From Nicotiana tabacum (lineage: Eukaryota; Streptophyta; Magnoliopsida; Solanales; Solanaceae), in NCBI RefSeq assembly GCF_000715075.1, contig NC_134087.1, positions 156,537,436 to 156,601,435 of the forward strand: a stretch of DNA of 64,000 nucleotides, read 5' to 3'. Positions 1 through 11,406 of this stretch are shown here, piece by piece. The first letter of the stretch is position 1. The number at the start of each line of letters is the position of its first letter. A model generated the notes under the pieces. The model saw nothing but the letters and a program-made list of their open reading frames with translations. It was not told the DNA's origin and did no database searches. Made by a program: the position numbers and the translations under genes.

Positions 1-96
1 GCTAGAATATTATCAAAGACATCCATTCTTTTCACTCCAATGCCTCCTTCCTCCAAGGGGAAGCATAAATATTTTCACGATATCCAATGATAATTT

Positions 97-1281
97 TTAT
101 GTTCCCCTAAGTAGCCCTAGAAAAAAATTAGCAAAATATTTCTCAATCAAGTAAAAAGTGCTCTTGGGAGGGGACATAGCAGATAAAGTATATATAAGGA
201 GAGATTGTAGGACATGCTTAATAAGAATAAGTCTACATCCATATAAAAGTATTTTACCATGCGACCCATTATGTTTCTTAATTATTTTATTAACCAAGTA
301 ATCAAAGTAAGCAATCCTCTTTCTCCTTGTATAAATTGGACATCCTAGGTATGTTAAAGGAAAGTTCTTGTCCATGTAGCCTGTAGCATTCTTGATTCTA
401 GTAGCACAAGTATGAGGAGAAGTTAAAAAGAAACTTTTTGTCAATATTAACCTTCTGACTAGAGCTATTCTCATAGTTCTTAATGGTCTCCATGATAAGG
501 TTAACAGAATCATTATTACCACTGGTGAATATAGCAATATCATCAGCATATGCCACATGGTTGATTTGGGTACCTCCCTTAGGCATAGAGAAAGGGAAGA
601 AATTGTCGTGTAAAAGAAGATTATTCAGAGAATAAGTAAGAACCTCAGTAACTAAAACGAAGAGGGAATGCGATAAAGGATCACCTTATTTTAAACCTTG
701 ACTGAATGTAAAGAAGCCTTTTCTATTACCGTTAATAATAATAGAATACCAAATTCCAGATAAAAGATTCATAATCATGTAAATCTAGAATTTAGAGAAA
801 CCAAATTTTCTATGAACAGAATTAACAAAGGTCCAAGACATCCTATCATAGGCTTTAGCCATATCCAATTTCTAAATAATATTGTCCCCTTTATTCATAT
901 GTGAGATAGATAAAATAATTTCTTGTGATAATAGAATATTTTCAGAAATGAGTCTTTATTTAACAAAATCATTTTGATTTATGGAAATAAGAGTGGTCAA
1001 TAGAGGGTTAAGTCTATTAGAGATGATCTTAGAAATAATCTTATTAATAAAATTCGAAAAACCTATAGGCCCGAAATCATTAAAGGAAGAGGGGCCATCT
1101 ATCTTAGGAATAAGAACAAGGCAAGTATGTGTGTAAAATTTAGTAAGAGGAGTGACTTTGAAGAAATCCCAGATAAAAGCATTGATATCCTCTTTAATGA
1201 TGTCCCAACAATTATGGAAGAATGTGCCATTGTAGCCATCTGGACCAGCTGCACTACAAACAGACAAGCTAAAAACTGCAA
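97..1281 (-). pseudogene. LINE reverse transcriptase remnant
   Basis: The RT of the same LINE. The block at 956-1267 carries AAGPDGYNGTFFHNCW and LVLIPKID, typical of the start of plant L1 RT. The block at 398-586 carries the catalytic motif HVAYADDIAIF. A block in a third frame at 97-558 carries YLGCPI and the thumb/connection region. At least two frameshifts and several stops separate these pieces, so no functional protein can be made. The 588 bases between 1281 and 1869 correspond to the endonuclease-RT linker and hold no readable domain. Confidence 0.85.
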
Positions 1282-1868
1282 GTCTAATTTCTTCTTAACT
1301 TGGTTCTTTATTAAGGTTGTCGCTTTCTTTCTCTGTGATCCTTTTAGAAATACAATTCAGTAAAATAAGATCCAATCTAGCTATAGGAAGATTGAATATG
1401 GAATTGAAATGTGTAATAGCAACTTTAGCTATTTTATCGCCTCCCTGTATCCATTTGCCTTTATGATTTTGATCCTGCTTAGCTGAAACTTTCTTCTTTT
1501 TTCTCTGATCATACTAAGAAAATATATGGTGTTTCTGTCTCCGTCCCCAAACCCTTTGACATTTATTTTTTTCTTTGAATTATTAGGGAATCTTGCATAT
1601 TTAACCATCTAATATATTCCGCATGTGCCTTGTTGGTTTGTTATCGAGCTGCCTCAATATTGTTGATAATCTCAAGTTCTTCAAGGCTCTGGATTTTTTT
1701 CTCCCATTTTAGAACTTGTTCATGAATATCGCCAATTTCCTCTCTAGACCATTGAGATAGCCTTCTGCTAAAGAGCTTTAATTTATACTCGAGTCTCCAC
1801 ATGCTATTGCCAATAATATTAGTACGCCAAACTTCATTTACAAGATTGTGGAATCCCTCCTGTAAAGT

Positions 1869-2633
1869 CTAAAATTTAAGGAATTTGAAATACTTAATGT
1901 GAGTATTATTGGAGTCAAAAGATTTCATGAGTAATGGCTTATGATCTAATCTAGTCCGCACTAAATGTCTGATGGTAGTGTTTTGAAAATTTTGAGACCA
2001 CTTATCATTAATGAAAACTCTATCAAGCCTTTTCCAATTTCTTTTCTGAGGTCTCCTATTATTGCACCAAGTGAACTTTGGACCTGTATAACCGATATTA
2101 GTAGTTCTGCAATTATCGATGCAATTCCGGAAATCTATACTCATTTGCATCCTGTACATGAAGATTGCCATCTAATTTCTCTTCAGGATCCAAGATAACA
2201 TATAGTCACCTCCAATGCACCAAGGTCCATTTATAGACAAACTGATGTTCTCCAGGCTACTCCACAGTTCTCTTCTCTCCATATTACTACACTTAGCATA
2301 AACTGCAGTGATAACTATTGGGTGGTTGGTTAATCCATCATCAATTTTGATGGAGATCTGTTGCTCCTTATTGTTAATAATAGAAATTTGACTGATATTA
2401 TTCCAGAAGCACCAAATCTTTCTGTTGTCATTAGAAATGCATTGCTGATAACCCAAGAATTTTATGTACCCCTCAATTTTATCCTTGTCAACCATAGGTT
2501 CCATAATTGTAGTAAAGAGAGTGTTATTGATGTCAATAAGTTGTTTTAGCCTATGGATGACCTTTTTTGACCTTATCCCCGTAATATTCCAAAATATTAT
2601 ATTAACAGTGGAGTCTTTAGAGGGAAGTATCAT
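1869..2633 (-). pseudogene. LINE endonuclease (EEP/APE-like) remnant
   Basis: This is the N-terminal part of a LINE ORF2 polyprotein, which in live elements nicks target DNA for target-primed reverse transcription. Recognisable blocks are IIFWNITGIRS near the start, a Glu in TIMEPMV, VYAKCSN, GPWCIGGDY (usually GGDFN), then GYTGPKFTWCNN, RLDRVFIN and RLDHKPLL, which stands where SDHxPLL is expected. A TAG at 2172-2174 splits the domain into two pieces lying in the same frame. Loss of the Ser and Asn in the two catalytic motifs, together with the stop, means it is inactive. Confidence 0.8.
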
Positions 2634-2895
2634 TCTTTTGTGCCTTCTTCACAGAAGATGTGGTTCTGATTTTGTTTTTTCTATTGGAGTTTCTGGATCT
2701 GCTTCTTTCCCTTCCTTCTAGTATATATTCTTCTTCTTCTTCTTCTTCTTCTTCTTCTTCTTCTTCTATTTTTGTCTTGTCTGCTCTCTTCAATATGATT
2801 GAGTCCTTCAAGAAATTGATGTAATGAGGCGTCTTGTATCGGATGATCAATAGTTCTTTCAGTGTTGTTATAGGAGGTTTGTCTCTAATTTGCAC
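2617..2895 (-). pseudogene. Short Glu-rich ORF upstream of LINE ORF2
   Basis: This 92-codon frame overlaps the start of the endonuclease region. It has a run of 13 Glu encoded by a GAA microsatellite, followed by a basic Arg/Ser/Asn/Lys stretch. It may be the tail of LINE ORF1 or only a by-product of the microsatellite. I recognise no domain, and whether it was ever a gene is uncertain. Confidence 0.3.
2728..2767. repeat. (TTC)n microsatellite
   Basis: About 13 perfect TTC units on the plus strand (GAA on the LINE sense strand) form a simple-sequence tract. Confidence 0.95.
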
Positions 2896-2976
2896 ACAGC
2901 TCTACCGTTAAATCTATACTAGGATGCTCAATAATATTTATTGGCAGACATGTGGAACAAGAACTAGATTCAATAG

Positions 2977-5900
2977 TGTAACGATTCGATCGGTTATTTT
3001 GAGTAGTTGCACTTCGCTTGGTTGTTTGAGGGTATGAGTAGCTCCGTATGATGTATTGTGACTTATGTGAATTGTCGTTTTTTGTTTTCAGAAGTTATTC
3101 AGAATTGAGTTAGAAGAATGATTCTCTACTAGAAACTTTAAATTTAAAAGGGTTGACCAAGTTTGAATTTTTAGCATTTGTTCTCAGATTGGATTTCTGA
3201 TTGTTCCATTAACTTAGTTGGGTGATTTTGGACTTAGTAACGCGTCCGGATTGTAACTTGGAGGTCCGTAGTAGAGTTTGACTTGAAATAACGAAAGTTA
3301 GAATTTTGGAAAGTCTGACCTGGAGTGGAATTTTTGATACCGAGGTCAAATTCCGATTCCAAAAGTTGTAGCAGGTCCATAATATCAAATGTGACTTGTG
3401 TACAAAATTTGAGGTCAATCAGACGTGATTTGATAGGTTTCAGCATTGGTTGTGGAAGTTAAAGTTTCAAGTTCATTGATTTTTGAATTGAGGTGTGATT
3501 CGTCATTTCAATGTTGTTATGTGTGTTTTGAGGCCTTGAGTAGGTCCGTGTTATGTTATAGGATTTGTTGGTATATTTGGAAGTGGTCACGAGGGGCTCG
3601 GGCATGTTTCAGATTGATTTCAGATTATTTTCTTCATGTTTCCATTGCTGGGGAGCTGCTTATTTTGGTATGACCGCACTTTTGGCTGGTTTGCATAGGT
3701 GCTATGGTCGTAGAAGCATTAGTGGAGTCGCAGAAGCAAGAAGAGGCTGGGTGAAGAAGATCGGAGAAGCGGATTTTTGTAGTGCATGTGTGTGCGCGCA
3801 GATGGGAGATTTGAATCGCAGGTGCATAAGGTTTCGCAGAAGTGGAATTTGACATCCGCAGGCGCGGGGGTTTCTGGGCAAGGCTATTTTCACTGAAGTG
3901 AAGTTTTTACCACAGATGCGAGTATTTGTTCGCAAATGCGGAAATCCTGGATAGAAGCTATAAAAATCGAGGGTTTTTTTCTTTCTTCACATTTTGAGAT
4001 GTGGGACTCGGATTGAGGCAATTTTTGGAGAAATTTTCATCACAAGGATTGGGGTAAGTATTCTACCCTTGATTTTGATCTTATTCCATGAGTCTATCTT
4101 AATTTTCTGCAATTGGTTGATGAAATTTTAAAGAAAAATTAGGAGTTTTAGCCTAAAGGTTCATAATGTGAATTTTTGAGTTTTGAACATCGATTCGGAG
4201 TCAGATTTGAGTGAAACTAATGTGGTTGGACTCGTAATTGAATGGGCTTTCAGATTTTGTGAGTTTTGTTGGGTTCCGAGGTGCGGGCCTAGGTGTAATT
4301 TTTTGGCCAGATTTGGAATTTGATTTAGGATTCGATCTTTATCATTTGGAATTGCTTCCTTGGGCTTTATTTGATGTATTTGAGTTGCTTTTGGCTAGTT
4401 TTGAGCCGTTCGGAGGTTGCTACTCACATGATGGAATTCTTGGAGCATCGCTTGGCTTGCTCGGTATTAGGATTGGCTTGTTCGAGGTAAGTAACTCTTC
4501 TAAACTTAGTGCTGAGGATATGAACAACTTACGTGCTATGTGATTGATGTTGAGGTTATGCACATGCTAGGTGACAGGCATGTGGGCGTGCACCCTGTGA
4601 ATTGTGGCTCCGTTGTTTTCATGGCACTATTTTTTGGCTCTATTTTGTTTATATCTATGTTTTCACCATGTGATTAAGTAACTGAGCTGTCAATCATGCT
4701 AGATATCATGTTTAGGCTTTATGCTGATATTGTTAGGACCCATAATGGTCGTTTCTTACTGTCATCTCATTGATTTCATTGATATTTCGTACTTAGTCAT
4801 ATTCATGCATTCATATCATATCTCAGTCTCAGTTATTGTTTATTGATACATCATATCATTGTTGTCGGGCTAGTTTTATGACATTGTGAGCCCGTGAGTG
4901 AGACTGGAGAGATTGATGACCGAGTGAGGCTGAGAGCATGATTATGAGTGACAGTTATGGGATCGGCTGCACGCCATAACATGGTATATTGATTTATGCC
5001 TGGATCTGGCTTATGATAGCGCTTGGGCTGTAGGAGCCCCTTCAGAGTCTGTACGCACCCCCAATGACCGCGGTTGATTATATTGAGGGATGCATCTTCC
5101 CTGGACATGGATCTTGTCCGAAGCATTTATATACCTGGAGATGGATCTTCTTCATGGGCCGGATTGGCCTTCCTCGGTACTGAGTGACTGATGGTCAGTG
5201 ATGTATTCTTTGGACCGTATGGGCCATATACAGTACCGAGTGGTTGAGCATGATGAGTGGAAAGTGTGAGATAGTGAGATTGAGTACTTTGAGAGTGTGA
5301 GTACATGATTCATCTCTGAGATACATGACATTAGCATGCACACATGACATACAGGCATAGAGATGCATTTTTTCTCACGATGTACGGTATCATTCATGAC
5401 TTTTTACACACATTGATATGTGGGCATAGAGAGGTATTTTACACTTGCTATCTGGAAAGAAAATGAAACAACTTATTTATTATGGAAAGGATATTTGGAA
5501 ACAAAATTACAGTTTTCAAACTTACTCGTATTTTACGACGATTTCGGTAAAGGATTTGAGTTTTCATTGATATTCTTTAAAAGAAAAACTATTTTCGGAA
5601 AACTGAGAAAAATCTAAGCATTTTTATCTCTGAGTTCCTTATTTATATGCTCTACATTGTTATGAATTGTTGTTGGCTATTGGTGTTGGACCCGACCATG
5701 TTCTAGCTCGTCACTACTTTTAACCTAAGGTTTGGTTTGTTACTTGCTTAATGCATGGGGTCGGTTGTACTGATACTACACTTCCGCACATTGCATGCAG
5801 ATGTTGGCAGCTGAGGTTGATGTGTTCGATCGGAGCTGGATTTAAAGATTTACCCGCGTTCTTGTTGTAACTGCCTCTTGTTCATGGTAGCCTTAGATTT

Positions 5901-6139
5901 ATAAAACTCTGTTTATGTACTTTTCAAATAGAAGATGTATTTCTTTCATATCAGCTTTGTCAACTCGATTCTTAGAAGCTCATGATTTGTACTATCAGTC
6001 CTTGAGAAAGGTTTAAGATTCAGATAATTCCTTTGTTTGATTGCCATATTACTATTATTGAATTTGGGCAGTCATTAGTTGGCTTACCTAGCGGGTTATG
6101 TTAGGTGCCATCACTACTAGCGGGTTTTGGGTCGTGACA
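2977..6139 (+). repeat. Tekay/Del-type (chromovirus) LTR
   Basis: The stretch starts TGTAACGATTCGATCGG and ends GGGTCGTGACA, termini I recognise from Tekay/Del chromoviral LTRs of Solanaceae. It is followed at once by a primer site of the initiator-Met type. The length of 3,163 bp is long but acceptable for this lineage. A TATA box lies at 3959-3967. Only one LTR and the first 0.5 kb of internal region are present, because element A begins at 6643. No 3' partner is in the window. The ORFs inside it look like chance. Confidence 0.75.
3959..3967 (+). promoter_or_regulatory. TATA box of the Tekay-type LTR
   Basis: TATAAAAAT lies about 980 bp into the LTR. It is the best TATA match in the LTR, followed by a T-rich stretch about 25 nt downstream. 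The start of the R region near 3990 is inferred. Confidence 0.5.
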
Positions 6140-6142
6140 GAT

Positions 6143-6156
6143 TGGTATTAGAGTCC
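6143..6156 (+). promoter_or_regulatory. Primer binding site, initiator-Met tRNA type (Tekay)
   Basis: TGGTATTAGAGTCC lies 3 nt after the LTR end. It matches the usual TGGTATCAGAGC site apart from C-to-T changes, which is the decay expected of methylated transposon DNA. Confidence 0.8.
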
Positions 6157-6642
6157 TAGGTTCATATGTTCTACAAATCATGAGCAAGTTTCTAGTAGAG
6201 TCTTGCGGATCAGTATGATGATGTCCATACCTATATTCGAGAGTCTATAAAGCATTTGGGATATACTTCTCATTTTTCTTTCCTTATCGTGTATCATTGA
6301 TTCATCTTGAAGCATAACTCCTTGAATTCCTTCAAAGCATTCGTATGCACATATGAGTGCTCGGTATTAGTTGTGCTTCGACGACTTATGATTCCATGGA
6401 TGAGGTGCGAGATATGATTTCAGTATGCTGATAATTGGCTAGTCTGTAGGACTTGGGGCCGAGTTTTGACTGTAGCTTGAGCAGAGAGATATTGGTAATG
6501 TGAGCACGTGCTTTTGGACTTATATGTCCAGCAGAGTCCCTATGAGTGGAATTTGTGACTAGATGAGTGTTCAGATAGATATATGATGAGTATGATGTGG
6601 TTACGGGTGTGTTCAAATAGATTGGATTTGACGAAATAGGGT
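6157..6642 (+). mobile_element. Truncated internal region of the Tekay-type element
   Basis: This is the non-coding leader that follows the primer site. No gag is reached before element A starts at 6643. The remainder of the Tekay element is not recognisable after element A, so it was deleted or lies beyond sequence I can classify. Confidence 0.6.
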
Positions 6643-6663
6643 TGTTGATACCCAATTTTTCCT

Positions 6664-6665
<2 letters not shown>

Positions 6666-6721
<56 letters not shown>
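6666..6721. repeat. (TA)n microsatellite in element A LTR
   Basis: About 28 TA units stand where element C's LTR has only a short AT-rich stretch. This is a local expansion after insertion. Confidence 0.95.
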
Positions 6722-6722
<1 letters not shown>

Positions 6723-7255
6723 TTTTAAAATAGCACATATGCAGTTATAAGCATGCATGAGTATTTTTATAATTTTTCTATTATTTTTAAAAGCTCCAAA
6801 TTGATTTACTTCTCACCTTTTATTTATAAAATCTCCAATAATTATCCTTCAAATTATTTTTTGTGGTGATTTAGTCATCTAAATTCTTTATTTATGCTAA
6901 AATATTGTTTAAATATTTTTAGTGTATTTTTTTTATATTTGCATTTACATTTTTAAGCTAAATTGCATATCTTTGCAATGATAGTCCTACTAATGCATAA
7001 TTACATTATTGATGCATAAATAATCTTTTATATTTTTAAAATTTTAAACAACTATTTTTAATCATTTTAGTATACAAATGTATTTTTTAGGAATCATTTA
7101 TTATTTCTTATAAATTATATAGCATTAAAAATGGCTATTTAAAATCTAGCCTATTTTATTTTCAGTTTCAGCCCCAATTTAACCCAATTACCCGCCTAAC
7201 CCAATTCACTACAGGCCCAAATTCAATTAGACCCAACCCAAACCCCCTTAATCTT

Positions 7256-7282
7256 GGCCGTTGATCTTAGAGATCAACGGCC
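7256..7282. promoter_or_regulatory. Perfect inverted repeat in element A U3
   Basis: Two 12-bp arms (GGCCGTTGATCT / AGATCAACGGCC) are separated by TAG. Related inverted repeats occur in the LTRs of element C (near 51129) and element B (near 14729), all upstream of the predicted TATA box in element sense. Confidence 0.7.
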
Positions 7283-8576
7283 CATTTTCGTTCTTACCAT
7301 AATTAACCTAACGATCCCCTCTAACCTAATTCATTTTCCATCTTACTCCACCGCACTCAGCTCCATTTTCTCTCAAACGCTCTCAAACCTAACCCTAATC
7401 AAACCTTGCTAACACTCATCTATGGCTATCTCCGGTGGTTTCTCACCACCTCCCAGGCCTCCAATGGCCTCTCTCATATTATTCTTGCCATCTCCAAGGC
7501 CCTCAAGGGACCAAGGCTAGTTGGCTTGCATTTATGGTCCTCTCTCGCCTGTTTCAGGCCATTCCAGTATGATTCTGAGTAAGATCGTCCTATATTGACT
7601 ACGATCTATGGTTTTCTAAGCAGGTTTCTTCAGCTCTGTATGGTCCTATTCGAAACCCTAATTTTTTTTTTCTAAACCTCTTAGATCTGTACAAATTTAA
7701 GATGATTTGGGTTTGTTTTATGTGAGTTTTACAACAACCTTAAGATTCTTTACAAGTATCGTATGATTTTCATCTTTTCCTAAACTAGGGTTTCCGGAAT
7801 TTCTTTTTACAAATTGTTTGATGACTTTTTGTGTTTAATCTTCTGCTTCTCATGTATTTTGACTCGTTTTGTAAGTCTTCTACAAACTTAGCTCGCTTGT
7901 ACTGAAAGCCCTAGTATTTTGGAGTTCTTCGTCTGGTTTCTGAGTACTGGTACACCCCAGTGTGTTCTTACTTTGGGTGCTTGTGATTTCTCATGATTTT
8001 CTTGTCCTAATATGCTTCTACTGAATGTCTTAGTTCAACCCTTTCAATGATTCTATATTGCTTGTGTTCATCCTGGCTATTCATGTCAAAATCTGTATCT
8101 TTCTCATCAAATCAGTGCTATTTAACTATTTGTTTTGTTAAAGTTATATGGAGTCCAGACGATTCATGTTCTACCTTATTTTATATGCTAAACATGCTTA
8201 CTCTTTCATGACTTTCTCTTAGATTATTCTGAATCCCTTATTTCTTGGTTTGATTTGAACACTTTCCCTTAAACTTTCGATTCTTGCCTCTCTACTCGAT
8301 TTGATTGAACTGCATGCCTTAGTTATTTTTTCCTTGCCTTGTTTAAATTTTGCCGATTCTTACTGATTTGTTTCCTTAATTAAAACTTCTATTCATTTAC
8401 CCCTAATTACCTACTCTATACCAAACCTTACTTGATTCTTTTCCTTAAATACTTAGCATGCTTTACCGCTGATTTAATTGTCCCTTGATTTAGGGAAAGA
8501 CTTGCTGATTTACATTTGGCTTCTCTGATTTACTACTTAATTGATCTCTTACCTTATTTGTCAAGATTTTGATTAC

Positions 8577-8585
8577 TATATAAAC
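8577..8585 (+). promoter_or_regulatory. TATA box of element A LTR
   Basis: TATATAAAC lies about 1.93 kb into the LTR. Element C has TATAAAAG at a matching place (52753). Transcription would begin near 8610, leaving a U3 of about 2 kb and a long R-U5. Confidence 0.6.
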
Positions 8586-9827
8586 CCCCTCTTATTTTAA
8601 GTTCAAGACAATGAACATTAGTTCAAAATCACTACTCCTTACACTCTAAAGTCTTCTTTCTCTTCTGCTACTTGTGTTACTCACCGATCTAGCCGGCTGA
8701 AAGCCAAGGGTAGATATTGGAACTTTACTTGCTTTATATTCTGCACCCTCTTTTCCAACTGGTATGTCTCCAGTTAGATTTTGAAACTCAACTTTATGTG
8801 TTCTATGCCTATACCTCTATGCTTGTTCCTGTATTAGTTATTCAATTTGGTTTCTCTATTTGTTGTTATTAAGCATGTCTAAATTTTGCCTTATGTGTAA
8901 TTAGCATGACTGACTTCATTTAGTTTACTTATTTCCCTTACCCCCTCCCTTTAATTAGTATGACTATGTTAGTTATTTAGTACTCTAGTGCATTCAATTG
9001 GTCCTGATTGTGTCTAATTCTGTTCAACACATCTTTGTTTTCAACATGATTCTGTTACATTCTTTCTCTATGTCTTAACTGTCTATGACTAACTTGTTCA
9101 GTATATTCCTGGTTGTTCTAGACATTTGTTGTATCAGTTTCCCTGTTTATGTGGTCTCAACCCTATATGCTTCCTAATCCCCTTCACCCCTTGTTGGTAA
9201 GCCTACTTGTTAAGTTAATCTGGTTGTCCTTGAATAATTAGGTTGTTTGCTAAGTGTGTTTTTCTCAGAATGATTTCAAAACTGTTGCTCTTACTCCTAG
9301 CATTCTTCTCAAAAATTGGTCACTCCCAGTATTTTTAAAAGAAAACTGTTTCTGAATCTTTTCACGGCTAACTGTTTTACCAAACTCTTTCAAAGTCATC
9401 ATGCACTCTCACATTACTCCTAGAATGTTAGGTTCTGCCCCTCAGGCATGTGTACTGCCTTGAGATCCTGGAGATCTCTTTGAACTCTGGCATGTCAGAG
9501 TTGGCCTTTCCATACTGCACCTAAATCAATTATTATTTGAGAAAAGGTGTAGGTGCGAGCACTACCCGGGATCCTTGAGGTCCTTAGGGAACTCTGGCAC
9601 ACCTAGACATGAGATTGTCTTTGAGACTTTATTGTCTTTGAGACTTTGGCATTTGAGGCTATTGGAGGCTTGGAAGTCATTTGGGCCTACTGCAGGCTCC
9701 CTATAGATTAACTTCTGTTCATTTATGTATTTTAATTCATTGGTCTGTAATAATTATTGTAAACAACATTGGGGTGATTAGTGAAAATCGGTGGGTAGTT
9801 ATATATATGGTGGGTAAATCGGGTAGA

Positions 9828-10380
9828 TGCTATGCCTATAGGGTTGTGTTAATTCAAATGCATTTGCTATGTTTGCTTTACTTCCACAATATTAGAAACC
9901 ATGTCTATATCATCTAAATGGTTTTAATAATAGAAATCATGCCTATAGGGTTAAAATCAGCCTTATAATTAGATATCATGCCTATAGAGCATAAAGTAAT
10001 TAAATTTCAGCTTTTGTTACAACATGTATTCATGTTCTTCTTCTTAGATATCATGCCTATAAGTTCAAGAGTAGCTTTAATAACTAGATACTATGCCTAT
10101 AGGGATTAGAATCAGCGCTAATAGAAATCATTCCTATAGAACTTAAAATCAGTTTAGTTAAACAAATCAGCTTAATTCATGTTTGAATTAGTTTAATTAA
10201 CTGTCCGTTTCTTTAAGTGAGTTTCAAACACTGCCTTAAATTAATGCTGCTAGATAACATTTCTATAGGATCTCAAGTTGTCCGCTTAAAAATTTATCTA
10301 TGTTTTACTGCATTCCTAATAAATATCATGCTCTTAGGAAACCACTGTTATGCGTTTAGGCAAGCCTATAGGGCGATTCA
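9828..10380 (+). repeat. Dispersed CCTATAG motif cluster, element A LTR
   Basis: About ten copies of a motif near AGATATCATGCCTATAGG (for example near 9933, 9963, 10047, 10086 and 10363) occur at irregular spacing. It lies 1.2-1.8 kb downstream of the TATA box and is shared with element C's LTR. The function is unknown. Confidence 0.75.
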
Positions 10381-11239
10381 AATTCTGCAGCTATAAAACT
10401 GTGCTTTGTTATTCGAGATTGTTCAGATTTAACAGGTCTAAAATTAGTAGTCAAGCTAAATAGGTCTTTGACACTTTGTCCTAATTAAATATTGTATAAT
10501 CCCTGCTGACCTAGATATCATGTACTAGGATTTTCTCTTAAATACCTGACTGTTGTTTGAAGATGTGCACTTACTTGTTATATTTGTGGAGGTGATAGTG
10601 AGCCCATAATTTGTTCTCTTTAAATGCAGTCCTAATTGTTCTTGTTTGACGCCTAGACTTTTATCCTTTAAAACCTTAGAAAGTTCTAGAACTACCCTAG
10701 TTAGAGGTCCTAAATACCTCCAAGGCCACAAGGAAGGACGGGTAGTGCACGCATAGGATATTTATCAAGGCTATTAGAACACTTTAGGCTATGACCAAGG
10801 GGAGGGAATTGGATAGTAAGGATATGATGACTACATGCTAATGTCACGTGTAGCCCCTCATTGAGGAGTGTTTACCAGCCATTGCATGGGGTGATCCTGT
10901 AGGCTAACCAACCTAGGACCCCTCTTTCACAATTCCCGATGTTTAAACTTTACTTTACACTATATATGTGCAACTTGTTCAAAGTCTTTCCCCTTTGTCT
11001 CATTTCTTGATTCATACAATGTCCAAAAGACATGTCTTATTCTCAATTATGTGTTTAAACTATTTATTAGGACTAATTCATAAGTACAAGTTCGGTTGGG
11101 ACCCACTGTTGTGGACCGCGAGGGGTTCCTAACACCTTCACCTCAAAGTTATTTCGAGCCATTACCTAAATCTTTGGTAATGCAAACTAGTCTAAGAGTT
11201 AATCACTCTAGGTGCCCTAACGCACCATAATCCGTTAGG

Positions 11240-11250
11240 TGGCGACTCTT
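11240..11250 (+). other. Primer-site-like sequence inside U5 of element A
   Basis: TGGCGACTCTT matches the first ten bases of the Ogre-type tRNA-Arg primer site. It lies 97 nt before the true LTR end once element B is removed. Confidence 0.6.
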
Positions 11251-11302
11251 CAAAAACCCAAATTCCCAAAAAGAAATGAGTTATTACCCCCATGAATGTC
11301 GA

Positions 11303-11307
11303 AACCC
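11303..11307. repeat. Target-site duplication of element B, left copy
   Basis: AACCC here is repeated at 33588-33592, directly outside both LTR ends of element B. Five bases is the size expected for Ty3/gypsy integrases. Confidence 0.9.
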
Positions 11308-11396
11308 TGTCACACCTCCTTTTTCCGCACCCGCGGGGTGCAAGGGAGTTTTTTCCAATTAAAGGACAATCGAAACGGGATTTGTTTATTTATTTC

Positions 11397-11406
11397 AGAG
11401 TCGCCA
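11397..11406 (-). other. Primer-site-like sequence inside U5 of element B
   Basis: On the minus strand this reads TGGCGACTCT, identical to the start of the tRNA-Arg primer site, 89 nt before the LTR end. The other LTR has TGGAGACTCT at 29569-29578, a single substitution. Confidence 0.6.

Larger units (their letters stand above)
1..2976 (-). mobile_element. Degenerate L1-type LINE retrotransposon
   Basis: Reading the minus strand from 2976 down to 1 gives an acidic/basic leader ORF, an endonuclease region and then a reverse transcriptase region. That is the ORF2 order of plant L1 elements. The copy is dead: the domains are spread over several frames with in-frame stops. The 5' side stops at the Tekay LTR that starts at 2977, and the 3' side runs off the window, so neither LINE end nor a poly-A tail can be seen. 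The family is inferred from motif order only. Confidence 0.85.
6643..11307 (+). repeat. Element A 5' LTR, main part
   Basis: It starts TGTTGATACCCAATTTTT, the same start as both LTRs of element C (50520 and 63772). The LTR is split by element B at 11307; its last 40 bp are at 33593-33632, giving about 4.7 kb in all. It contains an expanded TA microsatellite (6666-6721), an inverted repeat at 7256-7282, a TATA box at 8577, a cluster of CCTATAG motifs (9828-10380) and a primer-site-like sequence at 11240-11250. No protein-coding gene is seen in it. Confidence 0.85.

Noticed and set aside
4238..4543. 101-codon ORF in the Tekay LTR
   Set aside because: It lies in the R/U5 part of an LTR, has low-complexity Phe/Gly/Leu composition and matches no family I know.
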